DNA of 64,000 nucleotides from Streptococcus mitis 17/34 (GTDB lineage Bacteria; Bacillota; Bacilli; Lactobacillales; Streptococcaceae): NCBI GenBank assembly GCA_000430305.1, contig ASZZ01000011.1, positions 1 to 64,000 of the forward strand, read 5' to 3'. Shown piece by piece: positions 35,599 to 45,725 of this stretch (position 1 is its first letter; each line of letters starts with the position of its first letter). The notes under the pieces were generated by a model. It saw only the letters and a program-made list of their open reading frames with translations, ran no database searches and was not told where the DNA came from. The position numbers and the translations under genes were made by a program.

Positions 35599-36417
35599 AT
35601 GGTCAAATTGTGGAGACGTTATAAACCCTTTATCAATGCAGGTGTTCAGGAATTGATCACCTATCGAGTCAACTTTATTCTCTATCGAATCGGCGATGTC
35701 ATGGGTGCTTTTGTGGCCTTTTATCTCTGGAAGGCTGTCTTTGATTCCTCGCAAGAGTCTTTGATTCAGGGCTTTAGTATGGCAGATCTCACCCTCTACA
35801 TCATTATGAGTTTTGTGACCAATCTTCTGACTAGGTCAGATTCGTCCTTTATGATTGGGGAGGAGGTCAAGGATGGCTCTATTATCATGCGCTTGTTGAG
35901 ACCAGTGCATTTTGCGGCCTCTTACCTTTTCACCGAACTTGGCTCTAAGTGGTTGATTTTTATCTCTGTTGGCCTGCCATTTTTAAGTGTTATTGTTTTG
36001 ATGAAAATCTTATCTGGGCAAGGGATTGTAGAAGTGCTGGGATTAACTGCCCTTTATCTCTTTAGCCTAATGCTAGCTTATCTGATTAACTTTTTCTTTA
36101 ATATCTGTTTTGGTTTTTCAGCCTTTGTGTTTAAAAATCTTTGGGGTTCCAATCTACTCAAGACTTCCATAGTGGCTTTTATGTCTGGAAGTTTGATTCC
36201 CTTGGCTTTCTTTCCAAAGGTTGTTTCAGATATTCTGTCCTTCCTGCCTTTTTCATCCTTGATTTACACTCCGGTCATGATTATCGTTGGGAAATACGAT
36301 ACCAATCAGATGCTTCAAGCACTCGCTTTGCAGTTTTTCTGGCTCTTAGTGATGGTGGGCTTGTCTCAGTTGATTTGGAAACGAGTCCAGTCCTTTATCA
36401 CCATTCAAGGAGGTTAG
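35599..36417 (+). CDS. ABC-2 type permease, DUF990/PF06182 family
   Basis: This is the first of two related permeases, about 272 residues with six helices. GVQELITYRVNFILYRIGD is the family's N-terminal pattern. The ATG follows AAAGGAGCTC and lies one base after the ATPase stop. The next permease starts one base after its own stop. It would form the channel with the second permease. Confidence 0.87.
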   Translation: MVKLWRRYKPFINAGVQELITYRVNFILYRIGDVMGAFVAFYLWKAVFDSSQESLIQGFSMADLTLYIIMSFVTNLLTRSDSSFMIGEEVKDGSIIMRLLRPVHFAASYLFTELGSKWLIFISVGLPFLSVIVLMKILSGQGIVEVLGLTALYLFSLMLAYLINFFFNICFGFSAFVFKNLWGSNLLKTSIVAFMSGSLIPLAFFPKVVSDILSFLPFSSLIYTPVMIIVGKYDTNQMLQALALQFFWLLVMVGLSQLIWKRVQSFITIQGG

Positions 36418-36418
36418 T

Positions 36419-37204
36419 ATGAAAAAATATCAACGCATGCATCTGATTTTTATCAGACAGTACATCAAACAAATCATGGAATACAAGGTGGATTTTGTGG
36501 TTGGTGTCTTGGGAGTCTTTCTGACTCAAGGCCTGAACCTCTTATTTCTCAATGTCATCTTTCAACATATTCCATCCCTAGAAGGTTGGACCTTTCAAGA
36601 AATTGCCTTTATTTATGGATTTTCCTTGATTCCTAAGGGCTTTGACCATCTCTTTTTTGACAATCTTTGGGCTCTGGGACAGCGCTTGGTGCGAAAAGGA
36701 GAATTTGATAAGTACCTGACGCGTCCTATCAATCCCCTCTTCCACATCCTAGTCGAGACCTTTCAGATTGATGCCTTGGGCGAACTATTGGTCGGTGGAA
36801 TTTTACTAGCGACAACGGTGGCTAGCATTGCCTGGACTCTTCCAAAATTCTTGCTTTTCCTAGTCTGCATTCCTTTTGCGACCTTGATTTATACTTCCTT
36901 GAAAATTGCGACAGCCAGCATCGCTTTTTGGACCAAGCAGTCAGGGGCTATGATTTACATTTTTTATATGTTTAATGATTTTGCCAAGTACCCGATTTCC
37001 ATTTACAATTCAGCTCTTCGTTGGTTGATTAGCTTTATCGTGCCTTTTGCCTTTACGGCTTACTATCCTGCCAGCTATTTCTTGCAGGACAAGGATGTAA
37101 TCTTTAACATCGGAGGTTTGATGTTGATTTCCCTGATCTTCTTTGTCATTTCCCTGAAACTTTGGGATAGGGGCTTAGATGCCTACGAAAGTGCGGGTTC
37201 GTAA
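36419..37204 (+). CDS. ABC-2 type permease, second subunit (PF06182-like)
   Basis: The protein has 261 residues and six helices. YIKQIMEYKVDFVVGVLGVF matches the paralogue's N-terminus and FDKYLTRPINPLFHIL is typical of the family. AAGGAGGTTAGT precedes the ATG. A terminator follows at 37218, ending the three-gene exporter operon. Confidence 0.87.
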   Translation: MKKYQRMHLIFIRQYIKQIMEYKVDFVVGVLGVFLTQGLNLLFLNVIFQHIPSLEGWTFQEIAFIYGFSLIPKGFDHLFFDNLWALGQRLVRKGEFDKYLTRPINPLFHILVETFQIDALGELLVGGILLATTVASIAWTLPKFLLFLVCIPFATLIYTSLKIATASIAFWTKQSGAMIYIFYMFNDFAKYPISIYNSALRWLISFIVPFAFTAYYPASYFLQDKDVIFNIGGLMLISLIFFVISLKLWDRGLDAYESAGS

Positions 37205-37217
37205 ATAATAGAATATC

Positions 37218-37244
37218 AAAGCCTTGTCTCAGGACAGGCTTTTT
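37218..37244 (+). terminator. Terminator of the ABC-2 operon
   Basis: AAAGCC and GGCTTT flank a TGTC/GACA inner stem with one bulged T; four T follow. Confidence 0.75.
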
Positions 37245-37317
37245 CTAATAGAGATAAAAATTCTCTGACATTTATTCTCAGAGTGCTATATTGTAAGCGT
37301 AATCACCGATTTGGCTT

Positions 37318-37477
37318 ATACTCTTCGAAAGTCTCTTCAAACCACGTCAGCTTCCATCTGCAACCTCAAAACAGTGTTTTGAGCTGACTTCGTCAGTTCT
37401 ATCTACAACCTAAAAGCAGTTGCTTTTAGCAACCTGCGACTAGTTTCCTAGTTTGTTCTTTGATTTTCGTTGAGTAT
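37318..37477 (+). repeat. BOX element, divergent A-B-C
   Basis: boxA is cut after CGTCAGC, one and a half boxB units follow (one CTGACTTCGTCAG), and boxC ends TCGTTGAGTAT. It is more diverged than the others. Confidence 0.9.
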
Positions 37478-37561
37478 TAGTTGCTAGAGCAAGACGCTCG
37501 TAAAGCCTAGGTCACAGGTGAACATATGACTGAGGTTTTGAAAAAAATTTTGATATGTAGA

Positions 37562-37596
37562 AAATAACCGTTAAGTCTAGTTCTTATCGGTTATTT
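37562..37596. other. Hairpin in the prtA upstream region
   Basis: AAATAACCG and CGGTTATTT pair over nine bases around a 17-base loop. The stretch 37478-37733 holds no gene that I can support. Confidence 0.4.
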
Positions 37597-37733
37597 ACTT
37601 TGTTTAATAGTATTGTTATTGCATCAATCATGTCTGTTTTTGTGATTCTAGTAGTGGTTCAACTTGATTGCTACTATTTTTGATGGTGTGAGTGTGCTTA
37701 TAATGTATCCCCGTTAAGTACGAAACTTTTTAT

Positions 37734-37757
37734 TATTTTTAACATATGTTAAAAATA
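37734..37757. other. Perfect 24-bp palindrome upstream of prtA
   Basis: TATTTTTAACAT and its exact complement meet at position 37745/37746. It ends where the next palindrome begins, so two candidate protein sites lie side by side above the prtA promoter. Confidence 0.55.
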
Positions 37758-37809
37758 AAATTAATAGACCTTAATTTTTCTTGACTTAAATTTTTTTAAT
37801 TGATATACT
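37757..37809 (+). promoter_or_regulatory. prtA promoter with PsaR-like operator
   Basis: TTGACT (37781-37786), 17 bases and TATACT (37804-37809) form the promoter. At 37757-37779 the arms AAAATTAA and TTAATTTT frame a short core; as I recall it, the manganese regulator PsaR binds an AATTAACTTGACTTAATT-type site at prtA in pneumococcus, and the arms match. The leader is about 130 bases. Confidence 0.6.
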
Positions 37810-37949
37810 ATTTTTCAGAGAGCTAACAATTATATATAAATGTACTACTCTATTTCCTAGATAATACTTAGTAAAACTGTTTATAACAAAGGCTAGCAAA
37901 GTTAAAGTTTTTATCTATTGGAATTTAAATAAATATGTAAGGAATTAAA

Positions 37950-40900
37950 ATGAAAAAAAGTACAGTATTGTCACTAACCACAGCTGCAGTTATTTTAGCA
38001 GCATATGTCCCTAATGAGGTAGTTTTAGCAGACACATCTAGCTCTGAAGATACTTTAACTATCTCTGATAAAGAAAAAGTAGTAGATAAACAAAAAGAAA
38101 ACAAAGAAAAACTTGAAGATATTCATAATACTATAGAAACTTCAAAGGATACTGAAGAGAAGAAAACAACGGTTATTGAGGAAAAAGAAGTTGTTAGTAA
38201 AGAATCTGTGATAGATAACAAAACTAGCAATGAAGAAGAAAAAATCAAAGAAGATTCCAATCAATCCAAAGAAGATAAAGTGGACTCGTCTGCAAGTAAA
38301 GACCCAGAAAGTCCCCAAAAAGAGGATAAACTTGTCTATATTGCTGAATTTAAAGATAAAGAATCTGGAGAAAAAGCAATCAAGGAATTATCCAATCTTA
38401 AGGATACAAAAGTTTTATATACTTATGATACGATTTTTAATGGTGTTGCAATAGAAACAACTCCAGATAATCTGGACAAAATTAAACTAATAGAAGGTAT
38501 CTCATCGGTTGAACGATCACAAAAAGTCCAGCCAATGATGAATCATGCTAGGAAGGAAATTGGAGTTGAAGAGGCAATTGATTACCTAAAGTCTATCAAT
38601 GCTCCATTTGGTAAAAATTTTGATGGTAGAGGTATGGTCATTTCAAATATCGATACCGGGACAGATTATAGGCACAAGGCTATGAGGATTGATGATGATG
38701 CTAAAGGTTCAATGAGATTCAAAAAAGAAGACTTAAAAGGTACTGATAAAAATTTCTGGTTGAGTGATAAAATCCCTCATGCTTTCAATTATTATAATGG
38801 TGGTAAAATCACTGTAGAAAAAGCTGATGATGGAAGCGATTATTTTGATCCACATGGAATGCATATTGCAGGGATTCTTGCGGGAAATGATACTGAAAAA
38901 GATATTAAAAACTTTAACGGAATAGATGGAATTGCTCCTAATGCACAGATCTTCTCTTATAAAATGTACTCTGACGCAGGATCTGGCTTCGCAGGAGATG
39001 AAACAATGTTTCATGCTATTGAAGATTCGATCAAACACAATGTCGATGTTGTTTCGGTATCATCAGGCTTTACAGGAACAGGTCTTGTAGGTGAGAAATA
39101 TTGGGAAGCTATTAGAGCGTTAAGAAAAGCAGGCATTCCAATGGTTGTAGCTACGGGTAACTATGCGACTTCTGCTTCAAGTTCTTCATGGGATTTAGTG
39201 GCAAATAATAATCTGAAAATGACAGATACTGGAAATGTCACGCGAACTGCAGCACATGAAGATGCGATAGCGGTCGCTTCTGCTAAAAATCAGACAGTTG
39301 AGTTTGATAAAGTCAACATAGGTGGAGAAAATTTTAAATACAGAAATATAGGGGCCTTTTTCGATAAGAATAAAATCACAACAAATGAAGACGGTTCAAA
39401 AGCTCCTAGTAAATTAAACTTTGTATATATAGGCAAAGGTCAAGACAAAGATTTGATAGGATTGGATCTTAAGGGCAAAATTGCAGTAATGGATCGAATT
39501 TATACCAAGGATTTAAAAGATGCTTTTAAAAGAGCAACGGATAAGGGCGCACGCGCCATTATGGTTGTAAATACTGTCAATTATTACAATAGAGATAATT
39601 GGACAGAGCTTCCAGCCATGGGATATGAAGCGGATGAAGGGACTAAAAGTCAAGTATTTTCAATTTCAGGAGATGATGGTGTAAAGCTATGGAACATGAT
39701 TAATCCTGATAAAAAAACTGAGGTTAAAAGAAATAGTAAGGAAGATTTCAAAGATAAATTGGAGCAATACTATCCAATTGATATGGCCAGCTATAATTCT
39801 AATAAACCGAATGTAGGTGACGAAAAAGAGATTGACTTTAAGTTTTCACCTGACACAGACAAAGAATTGTATAAAGAAGATGTCATAGTTCCAGCAGGAT
39901 CCACATCTTGGGGACCGAGAACAGATTTACTTTTAAAGCCTGATGTTTCAGCACCAGGTAAAAATATTAAATCCACTCTCAATGTCATCAATGGGAAATC
40001 AACTTATGGTTATATGTCAGGGACTAGTATGGCAACTCCTATCGTGGCAGCTTCTACTGTTTTGATTAGACCAAAGTTAAAGGAAATGCTTGAAAGACCT
40101 GCCTTGAAAAATCTTAAGGGAGATGACAAAATAGACCTTACAAGTCTTACAAAAATTGCCCTACAAAATACTGCACGGCCTATGATGGATGCAACGTCTT
40201 GGAAAGAAAAAAGTCAATACTTTGCATCACCTAGACAACAGGGAGCAGGGCTAATTAATGTTGCCAATGCTTTGAGAAATGAAGTTGTAGCTACTTTTAA
40301 AAACACGGATTCTAAAGGTTTGGTAAACTCTTATGGTTCTATTTCTCTTAAAGAAATAAAAGGAGATAAAAAATACTTTACAATTAAGCTTCACAATACA
40401 TCAAACAGACCTTTAACCTTTAAAGTTTCAGCATCAGCAGTAACTACAGATGCTCTAACTGACAGACTAAAACTGGATGAAACATATAAAGACGAAAAAT
40501 CTCCAGATGGGAAGCAAATTGTTCCAGAAATTCACCCAGAGAAAGTAAAAGATGCAAATATTACATTTGAGCATGACACTTTCACTATAGGCCCAAATTC
40601 TAGCTTTGATTTAAATGCGGTTATAAACGTTGGAGAGGCTAAAAATAAAAATAAATTTGTAGAATCATTTATTCATTTTGAGTCAGTGGAAGAAATGGAA
40701 GCTCTAAACTCCAATGGTAAGAAAACAAATTTCCAACCTTCTTTATCGATGCCTCTAATGGGATTTGCTGGGGATTGGAATAAGGAACCAATCCTTGATA
40801 AATGGGCCTGGGAAGAAGGTTCAAAATCAAAAACAATGGAAGGTTATGATGATGATGGTAAACCAAAAATTCCAGGAACCTTAAATAAGGGAATTGGTGG

Positions 40901-43900
40901 AGAACATGGTATAGATAAATTTAATCCAGCAGGAGTTATACAAAATAGAAAAGATAAAAATATAACATCCCTAGATCAAAATCCAGAATTGTTTGCTTTC
41001 AATAACGAAGGGATCAACGCACCATCATCAAGTGGTTCTAATATTGCTAAAATTTATCCTTTAGATTCAAATGGAAATCCTCAAGATGCTCAACTTGAGA
41101 GAGGATTAACACCTTCTCCACTTGTATTAAGAAGTGCAGAAGAAGGAATGATTTCAATAGTAAATACAAATAAAGAGGGAGAAAATCAAAGAGACTTAAA
41201 AGTCATTTCGAGAGAACACTTTGTTAAAGGAATTTTAAACTCTAAAAGAAATGATGCAAAGGGAATCAAATCTTCTAAGCTAAAAGTTTGGGGCGACTTG
41301 AAATGGGATGGACTCATCTATAATCCTAGAGGGAAAGAAGAAAATGCACCAGAAAGCAAGAATACCAAAGATCCAGCTACTAGGATAAGAGGTCAATTTG
41401 AACCGATTGCGGAAGGTCAATATTTCTATAAATTTAAATATAGATTAACTAAAGATTACCCATGGCAGGTTTCCTATATTCCTGTAAAAATTGATAACAC
41501 AGCCCCTAAGATTGTTTCGGTTGATTTTTCAAATCCTGAAAAAAATTAAGCTGATCACAAAGGATACTTATCACAAGGTAAAAGATCAATACAAGAATGA
41601 AACTCTATTTGCGAGAGATCAAAAAGAACATCCTGAAAAATTTGACGAGATTGCAAACGAAGTTTGGTATGCTGGCGCCGCTCTGGTTAATGAAGATGGA
41701 GAAGTTGAGAAAAATCTTGAAGTAACTTACGCAGGTGAGGGTCAAGGAAGAAATAGGAAACTTGACAAAGACGGAAATACCATTTATGAAATTAATGGTG
41801 CAGGAGATTTAAGAGGAAAAATCATTGAAGTCATTGCACTAGATGGCTCTAGCAATTTCACAAAGATTCATAGAATTAAATTTGCTGATCATGCTGATGA
41901 AAAGGGGATGATTTCCTATTATCTAGTAGATCCTGATCAAGATTCATCTAAATACCAAAAGCTTGGAGAAATTCCTGAATCTAAATTTAAGAATTTAAAA
42001 AGTGTTAAAGATGATAGCCTAAACAAAGAGACAACTGAAGTAGAACATCATCAAGAAAATGAAGAATATATCGAAGAAAAATCTAGCTTGACTATTCATA
42101 AAACGATTTCAACAATTAGAGAGTTTGAAAGTAAAGACTTGAAGAAACTCATTAAAAAGAAATTTAGAGAAGTTGATGACTTTACAAGTGAAACTGGTAA
42201 GAGGACAGAAGAATACGATTATAAATACGATGATAAGGGAAATATAATTGCTTATGACGATGGTAGTGCCTTAGAATATGAAACTGAAAAACTTGACGAA
42301 ATCAAATCAAAAATTTATGGTGTTCTAAGCCCGTCTAAAAATGGACACTTTGAAATTCTTGGAAAGATAAGTAATGTTTCTAAAAATGCCAAGGTATATT
42401 ATGGTAATAACTATAAATCGATAGAAATCAAAACGACCAAGTATGATTCCCACTCAAAAACGATGACATTTGATTTATACGCTAATATTAATGATATTGT
42501 GGATGGATTAGCTTTTTCAGGAGATATGAGATTCTTTGTTAAAGATGATGATCAGATAAAAGCTGAAACTAAAATTAGAATGCCTGAAAAAAATAAGGAA
42601 ACTAAAACAGAATATCCCTATGCATCAAGTTATGGGAATGTAATAGAATTAGGAGAAGGAGATCTTTCAAAAAACAAACCAAACAATTTAACGGACATGG
42701 AATCTGGTAAAATCTATTCTGATTCAGAAAAACAACAATATCTGTTAAAAGATAACATCATTCTAAGAAAAGGCTATGCACTAAAAGTGACTACCTATAA
42801 TCCTGGAAAAACGGATATGTTAGAAGGAAATGGAGTCTATAGCCAGGAAGATATAGCAAAAATCCAAAAGGCCAATCCTAATCTAAGAGTCCTTTCAGAA
42901 AAAATAATTTATGCTGATAGTAGAAATGTTGAAGATGGAAGAAGTACTCAATCCGTATTAATGTCGGCTTTAGACGGCTTTAACATTGTAAAATATCAAG
43001 TGTTTACCTTTAAAATGAACGATAAAGGGGAAGCAATCGATAAAGATGGAAATCTTGTAACAGATCCTTCTAAACTGGTATTATTTGGTAAGGATGGTAA
43101 AGAGTACACTGGAGAGGATAAGTCCAATGTAGAAGCTATAAAAGAAGATGGCTCTACGTTATTTATTGATGCAAAACCAGTAAACCTTTCAATGGACAAG
43201 AACTACTTTAATCCATCTAAATCTAATAAAATTTATGTACGAAATCCAGAATTCTATTTAAGAGGTAAGATTTCTGATAAGGGTGGTTTTAACTGGGAGT
43301 TGAGAGTTAATGAATCGGTTGTAGATAATTATTTAATCTACGGAGATTTACACATTGATAACACTAGAGATTTTAACATTAAGCTTAATGTTAAAGACGG
43401 TGACATCATGGACTGGGGAATGAAAGACTATAAAGCAAACGGATTCCCAGATAAGGTAACAGATATGGATGGAAATGTTTATCTTCAAACTGGCTATAGC
43501 GATTTGAATGCGAAAGCGGTTGGAGTACACTATCAATTTTTATATGATAATGTTAAACCAGAAGTAAACATTGATCCTAAGGGAAATACTAGTATCGAAT
43601 ATGCTGACGGAAAATCTGTAGTCTTTAATATCAATGATAAAAGAAATAATGGATTCGATGGTGAGATTCAAGACAAACATATTTATGTAAATGGAAAAGA
43701 ATACAAATCATTTGATGATATTAAACAACTAACAGATAAGACACTAAACATTAAGATTGTTGTAAAAGATTTTGCAAGAAATACAACCGTAAAAGAATTC
43801 ATTTTAAACAAAGATACGGGAGAGGTGAGCGAATTAAAACCTCATACGGTGACTGTGACCATTCAAAATGGAAAAGAAATGAGTTCTAAGATAGTGTCGG

Positions 43901-44523
43901 AAGAAGATTTCATTTTACCTGTCTATGAGGGTGAATTAGAAAAAGGCTATCAATTTGATGGCTGGGAAATTTCTGGTGTCGAAGGGAAAAAAGATGCTGG
44001 TTATGTTATTAATCTATCAAAAGATACCCTTATAAAACCTGTATTCAAGAAAATAGAGGAGAAAAAGGAGGAGGAAAATAAACCTACTTTTGATGTATCC
44101 AAAAAGAAAGATAAGGTGCAAGCAAATCATAATCAATTAGATGAAAGTCACAGAAAAGAGGATTTACAAAGAGAAAATCATTCACACAAATCTGATTCAA
44201 CTAAAGATGTCAAAACTACAGTTCCTGTACAAGTAAATTATAGTCAATTAGATGAAAGTCAAAGATCTGATTCAACTGAGGATGTCAAAGTTACAGTTCC
44301 TGATGAAAATGATAAAAACTTTGAAAATAAGAAGGAAGTTTATCTTAATGAACCAGAGAACATAGCTAATAAACATACCAATATTGATAGTAAATCGGAT
44401 ACTAACAATTCTGATAGATTGCCAAAAACCGGAACAGTCAGAGAAGGTTTTACACCATTCATTGCTGGAATAATGTTTACCGTAGGTGCATTTCTTGGAT
44501 TGAAGAAAAAAGATCAAGATTAA
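37950..44523 (+). pseudogene. prtA: Cell-wall-anchored subtilisin-like protease PrtA, one frameshift
   Basis: PrtA is a surface serine protease of about 2190 residues. A signal peptide (to about residue 27) precedes an acidic/basic linker and the S8 domain with Asp235 (SNIDTGTDYR), His302 (DPHGMHIAG) and Ser693 (SGTSMATP), a PA insert, Fn3-like domains and a C-terminal InlB-like repeat. The sorting signal is RLPKTG, then a hydrophobic segment and KKKDQD. At 41539-41545 seven A stand where six are expected: the first frame stops at 41549, the rest reads KIKLITKDTYHKVKDQ to 44523. Close to the anchor a short motif (QLDESHR and QLDESQR) is repeated. It degrades host proteins and releases bactericidal lactoferrin peptides in pneumococcus. 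Confidence 0.93.
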
Positions 44524-44783
44524 GACAAAAGCTATGGATGAAAAAATGGTTTATGTACTGATATAGCGTGATGATGAAACAGTTTTGTGAAAATAGCCAT
44601 TTATAACTCAATTATTTAGTTTGCTTTGATAGTGCTACTCTTTTTGGATTTATTAATAGACTTAGTTTAGAAAACTAATGAATTGATTGAAAGGGTTAGT
44701 ATTGACAATATTGATTAGCAAATAGAGTCTTTCAAAATTTAAAGGCTACTTTATTTAATAGAGGTGATGAAATAATTTCAGTG
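44524..44783. other. AT-rich intergenic stretch, no gene seen
   Basis: Only short chance ORFs of around ten codons occur. No repeat or hairpin was recognised before the terminator at 44784. Confidence 0.5.
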
Positions 44784-44822
44784 AAGGAATTAAGTAGCGT
44801 TTGGTTGCTTAATTCCTTTTTA
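44784..44822 (+). terminator. Probable prtA terminator
   Basis: GGAATTAAG and CTTAATTCC pair over nine bases, then TTTTTAT. Confidence 0.7.
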
Positions 44823-44911
44823 TTTGGAAGGTAGTTTTTCACCTGCTTCCTTATTTTATCGCTATTATTCAACCACTTAGACCGATATAGAGACCAGATA
44901 GGCAAAAGACC

Positions 44912-44940
44912 TTGTTCTTGGAACTGCCCTCTGCTATAAT
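44912..44940 (+). promoter_or_regulatory. Promoter of the 45.0-kb membrane protein gene
   Basis: TTGTTC (44912-44917), 17 bases and the extended -10 TG-C-TATAAT (ending 44940). Confidence 0.65.
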
Positions 44941-45013
44941 GATTTTTGTAAGGGACGTGAGGGGGTAGTATTAGATAACTCAAGTTCCTAAAAAAGAAAT
45001 TGGAGATAAAGAA

Positions 45014-45322
45014 ATGAAAAAATTATTGGGGATTGTATTTTTAGTAGCAGCAACGACAGTATTGTATTTTGGTTCTATTGGCTGGCCAAGTTTGGATGTC
45101 AACCTCTGGTCACTGATTCCTGTAGGCTTGTTCCTCTATTTTACCCTAGAGAATCTTTTGAAAAAGGATTACAAGGCTAGTCTGATGTGTCTGATTATTG
45201 CCTTTATCATTGCGAATGCAATTTTGGATCTGTTGCCAATTTCAAGTAGCCTGGTGATTGGTGCAGGTGTGCTAGCTTGTGTAGGTATTGGTTATCTATT
45301 TCCGGATAAAGAAGGAAAATAA
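45014..45322 (+). CDS. Small membrane protein, LiaF-type transmembrane domain
   Basis: The 102-residue protein is nearly all hydrophobic, with four helices and few loops (FWSLIPVGLFLYFTLENLLKK-like pattern: NLWSLIPVGLFLYF). The plan fits the LiaI-LiaF transmembrane family, but no lia genes are near, and the function is unknown. GGAGATAAAGAA precedes the ATG. It has its own promoter and terminator. Confidence 0.75.
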   Translation: MKKLLGIVFLVAATTVLYFGSIGWPSLDVNLWSLIPVGLFLYFTLENLLKKDYKASLMCLIIAFIIANAILDLLPISSSLVIGAGVLACVGIGYLFPDKEGK

Positions 45323-45345
45323 GAAGGAAGAGTGAATAAAGTCAG

Positions 45346-45376
45346 GATCTAACTGAAATATTTGTTGGATCTTTTT
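45346..45376 (+). terminator. Terminator of the 45.0-kb gene
   Basis: GATCTAAC and GTTGGATC pair with one wobble, then TTTTT. Confidence 0.7.
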
Positions 45377-45623
45377 CTATGTCTAAAAATGTAAGAAAGA
45401 ATTTTTGGTGGTAAAAGATTATTTCTAGCTTACTTTTTTGATTTTAAATTAGGCTAAGATAAAATAAATTTTTTTTGTTTGAGATAGTCAAAAGCTATTC
45501 CATTTTAAAATTCCAAGAAAAAGCATAACATCATAATTATAATAATAAAAACTCCGATTCTCTCTGGAAATTCTCTAATTTTTATAAAAAACAATCAAAA
45601 ATATTGTTTTTATTTGTATAAGG

Positions 45624-45710
45624 TTGACAAATTTTTTATTGGTTATAAAATTGTATTATAAGATAATTATAATAAGGAGCTTGCTTTTAGAAAAAATGAA
45701 AGCGGTTACT
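45624..45710 (+). promoter_or_regulatory. bgaA promoter and cre site in the leader
   Basis: TTGACA (45624-45629) with TAAAAT (45646-45651, spacer 16) is the likely promoter. TGAAAGCGGTTACT (45697-45710) matches the CcpA site at 13 of 14 and lies just before the ribosome-binding site AAAAAGGAGG, so CcpA could act as a roadblock. The 250 bases before the promoter are AT-rich and hold no gene I can support. Confidence 0.65.
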
Positions 45711-45725
45711 AAAAAGGAGGATTCC

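Noticed and set aside
44539-44571. Ten-codon ORF after prtA
   Set aside because: Too short, with no ribosome-binding site.
44732-44983. Minus-strand ORF of 83 codons between prtA and the 45.0-kb gene
   Set aside because: It has no ribosome-binding site, crosses the terminator and promoter there, and its product has no recognisable feature.
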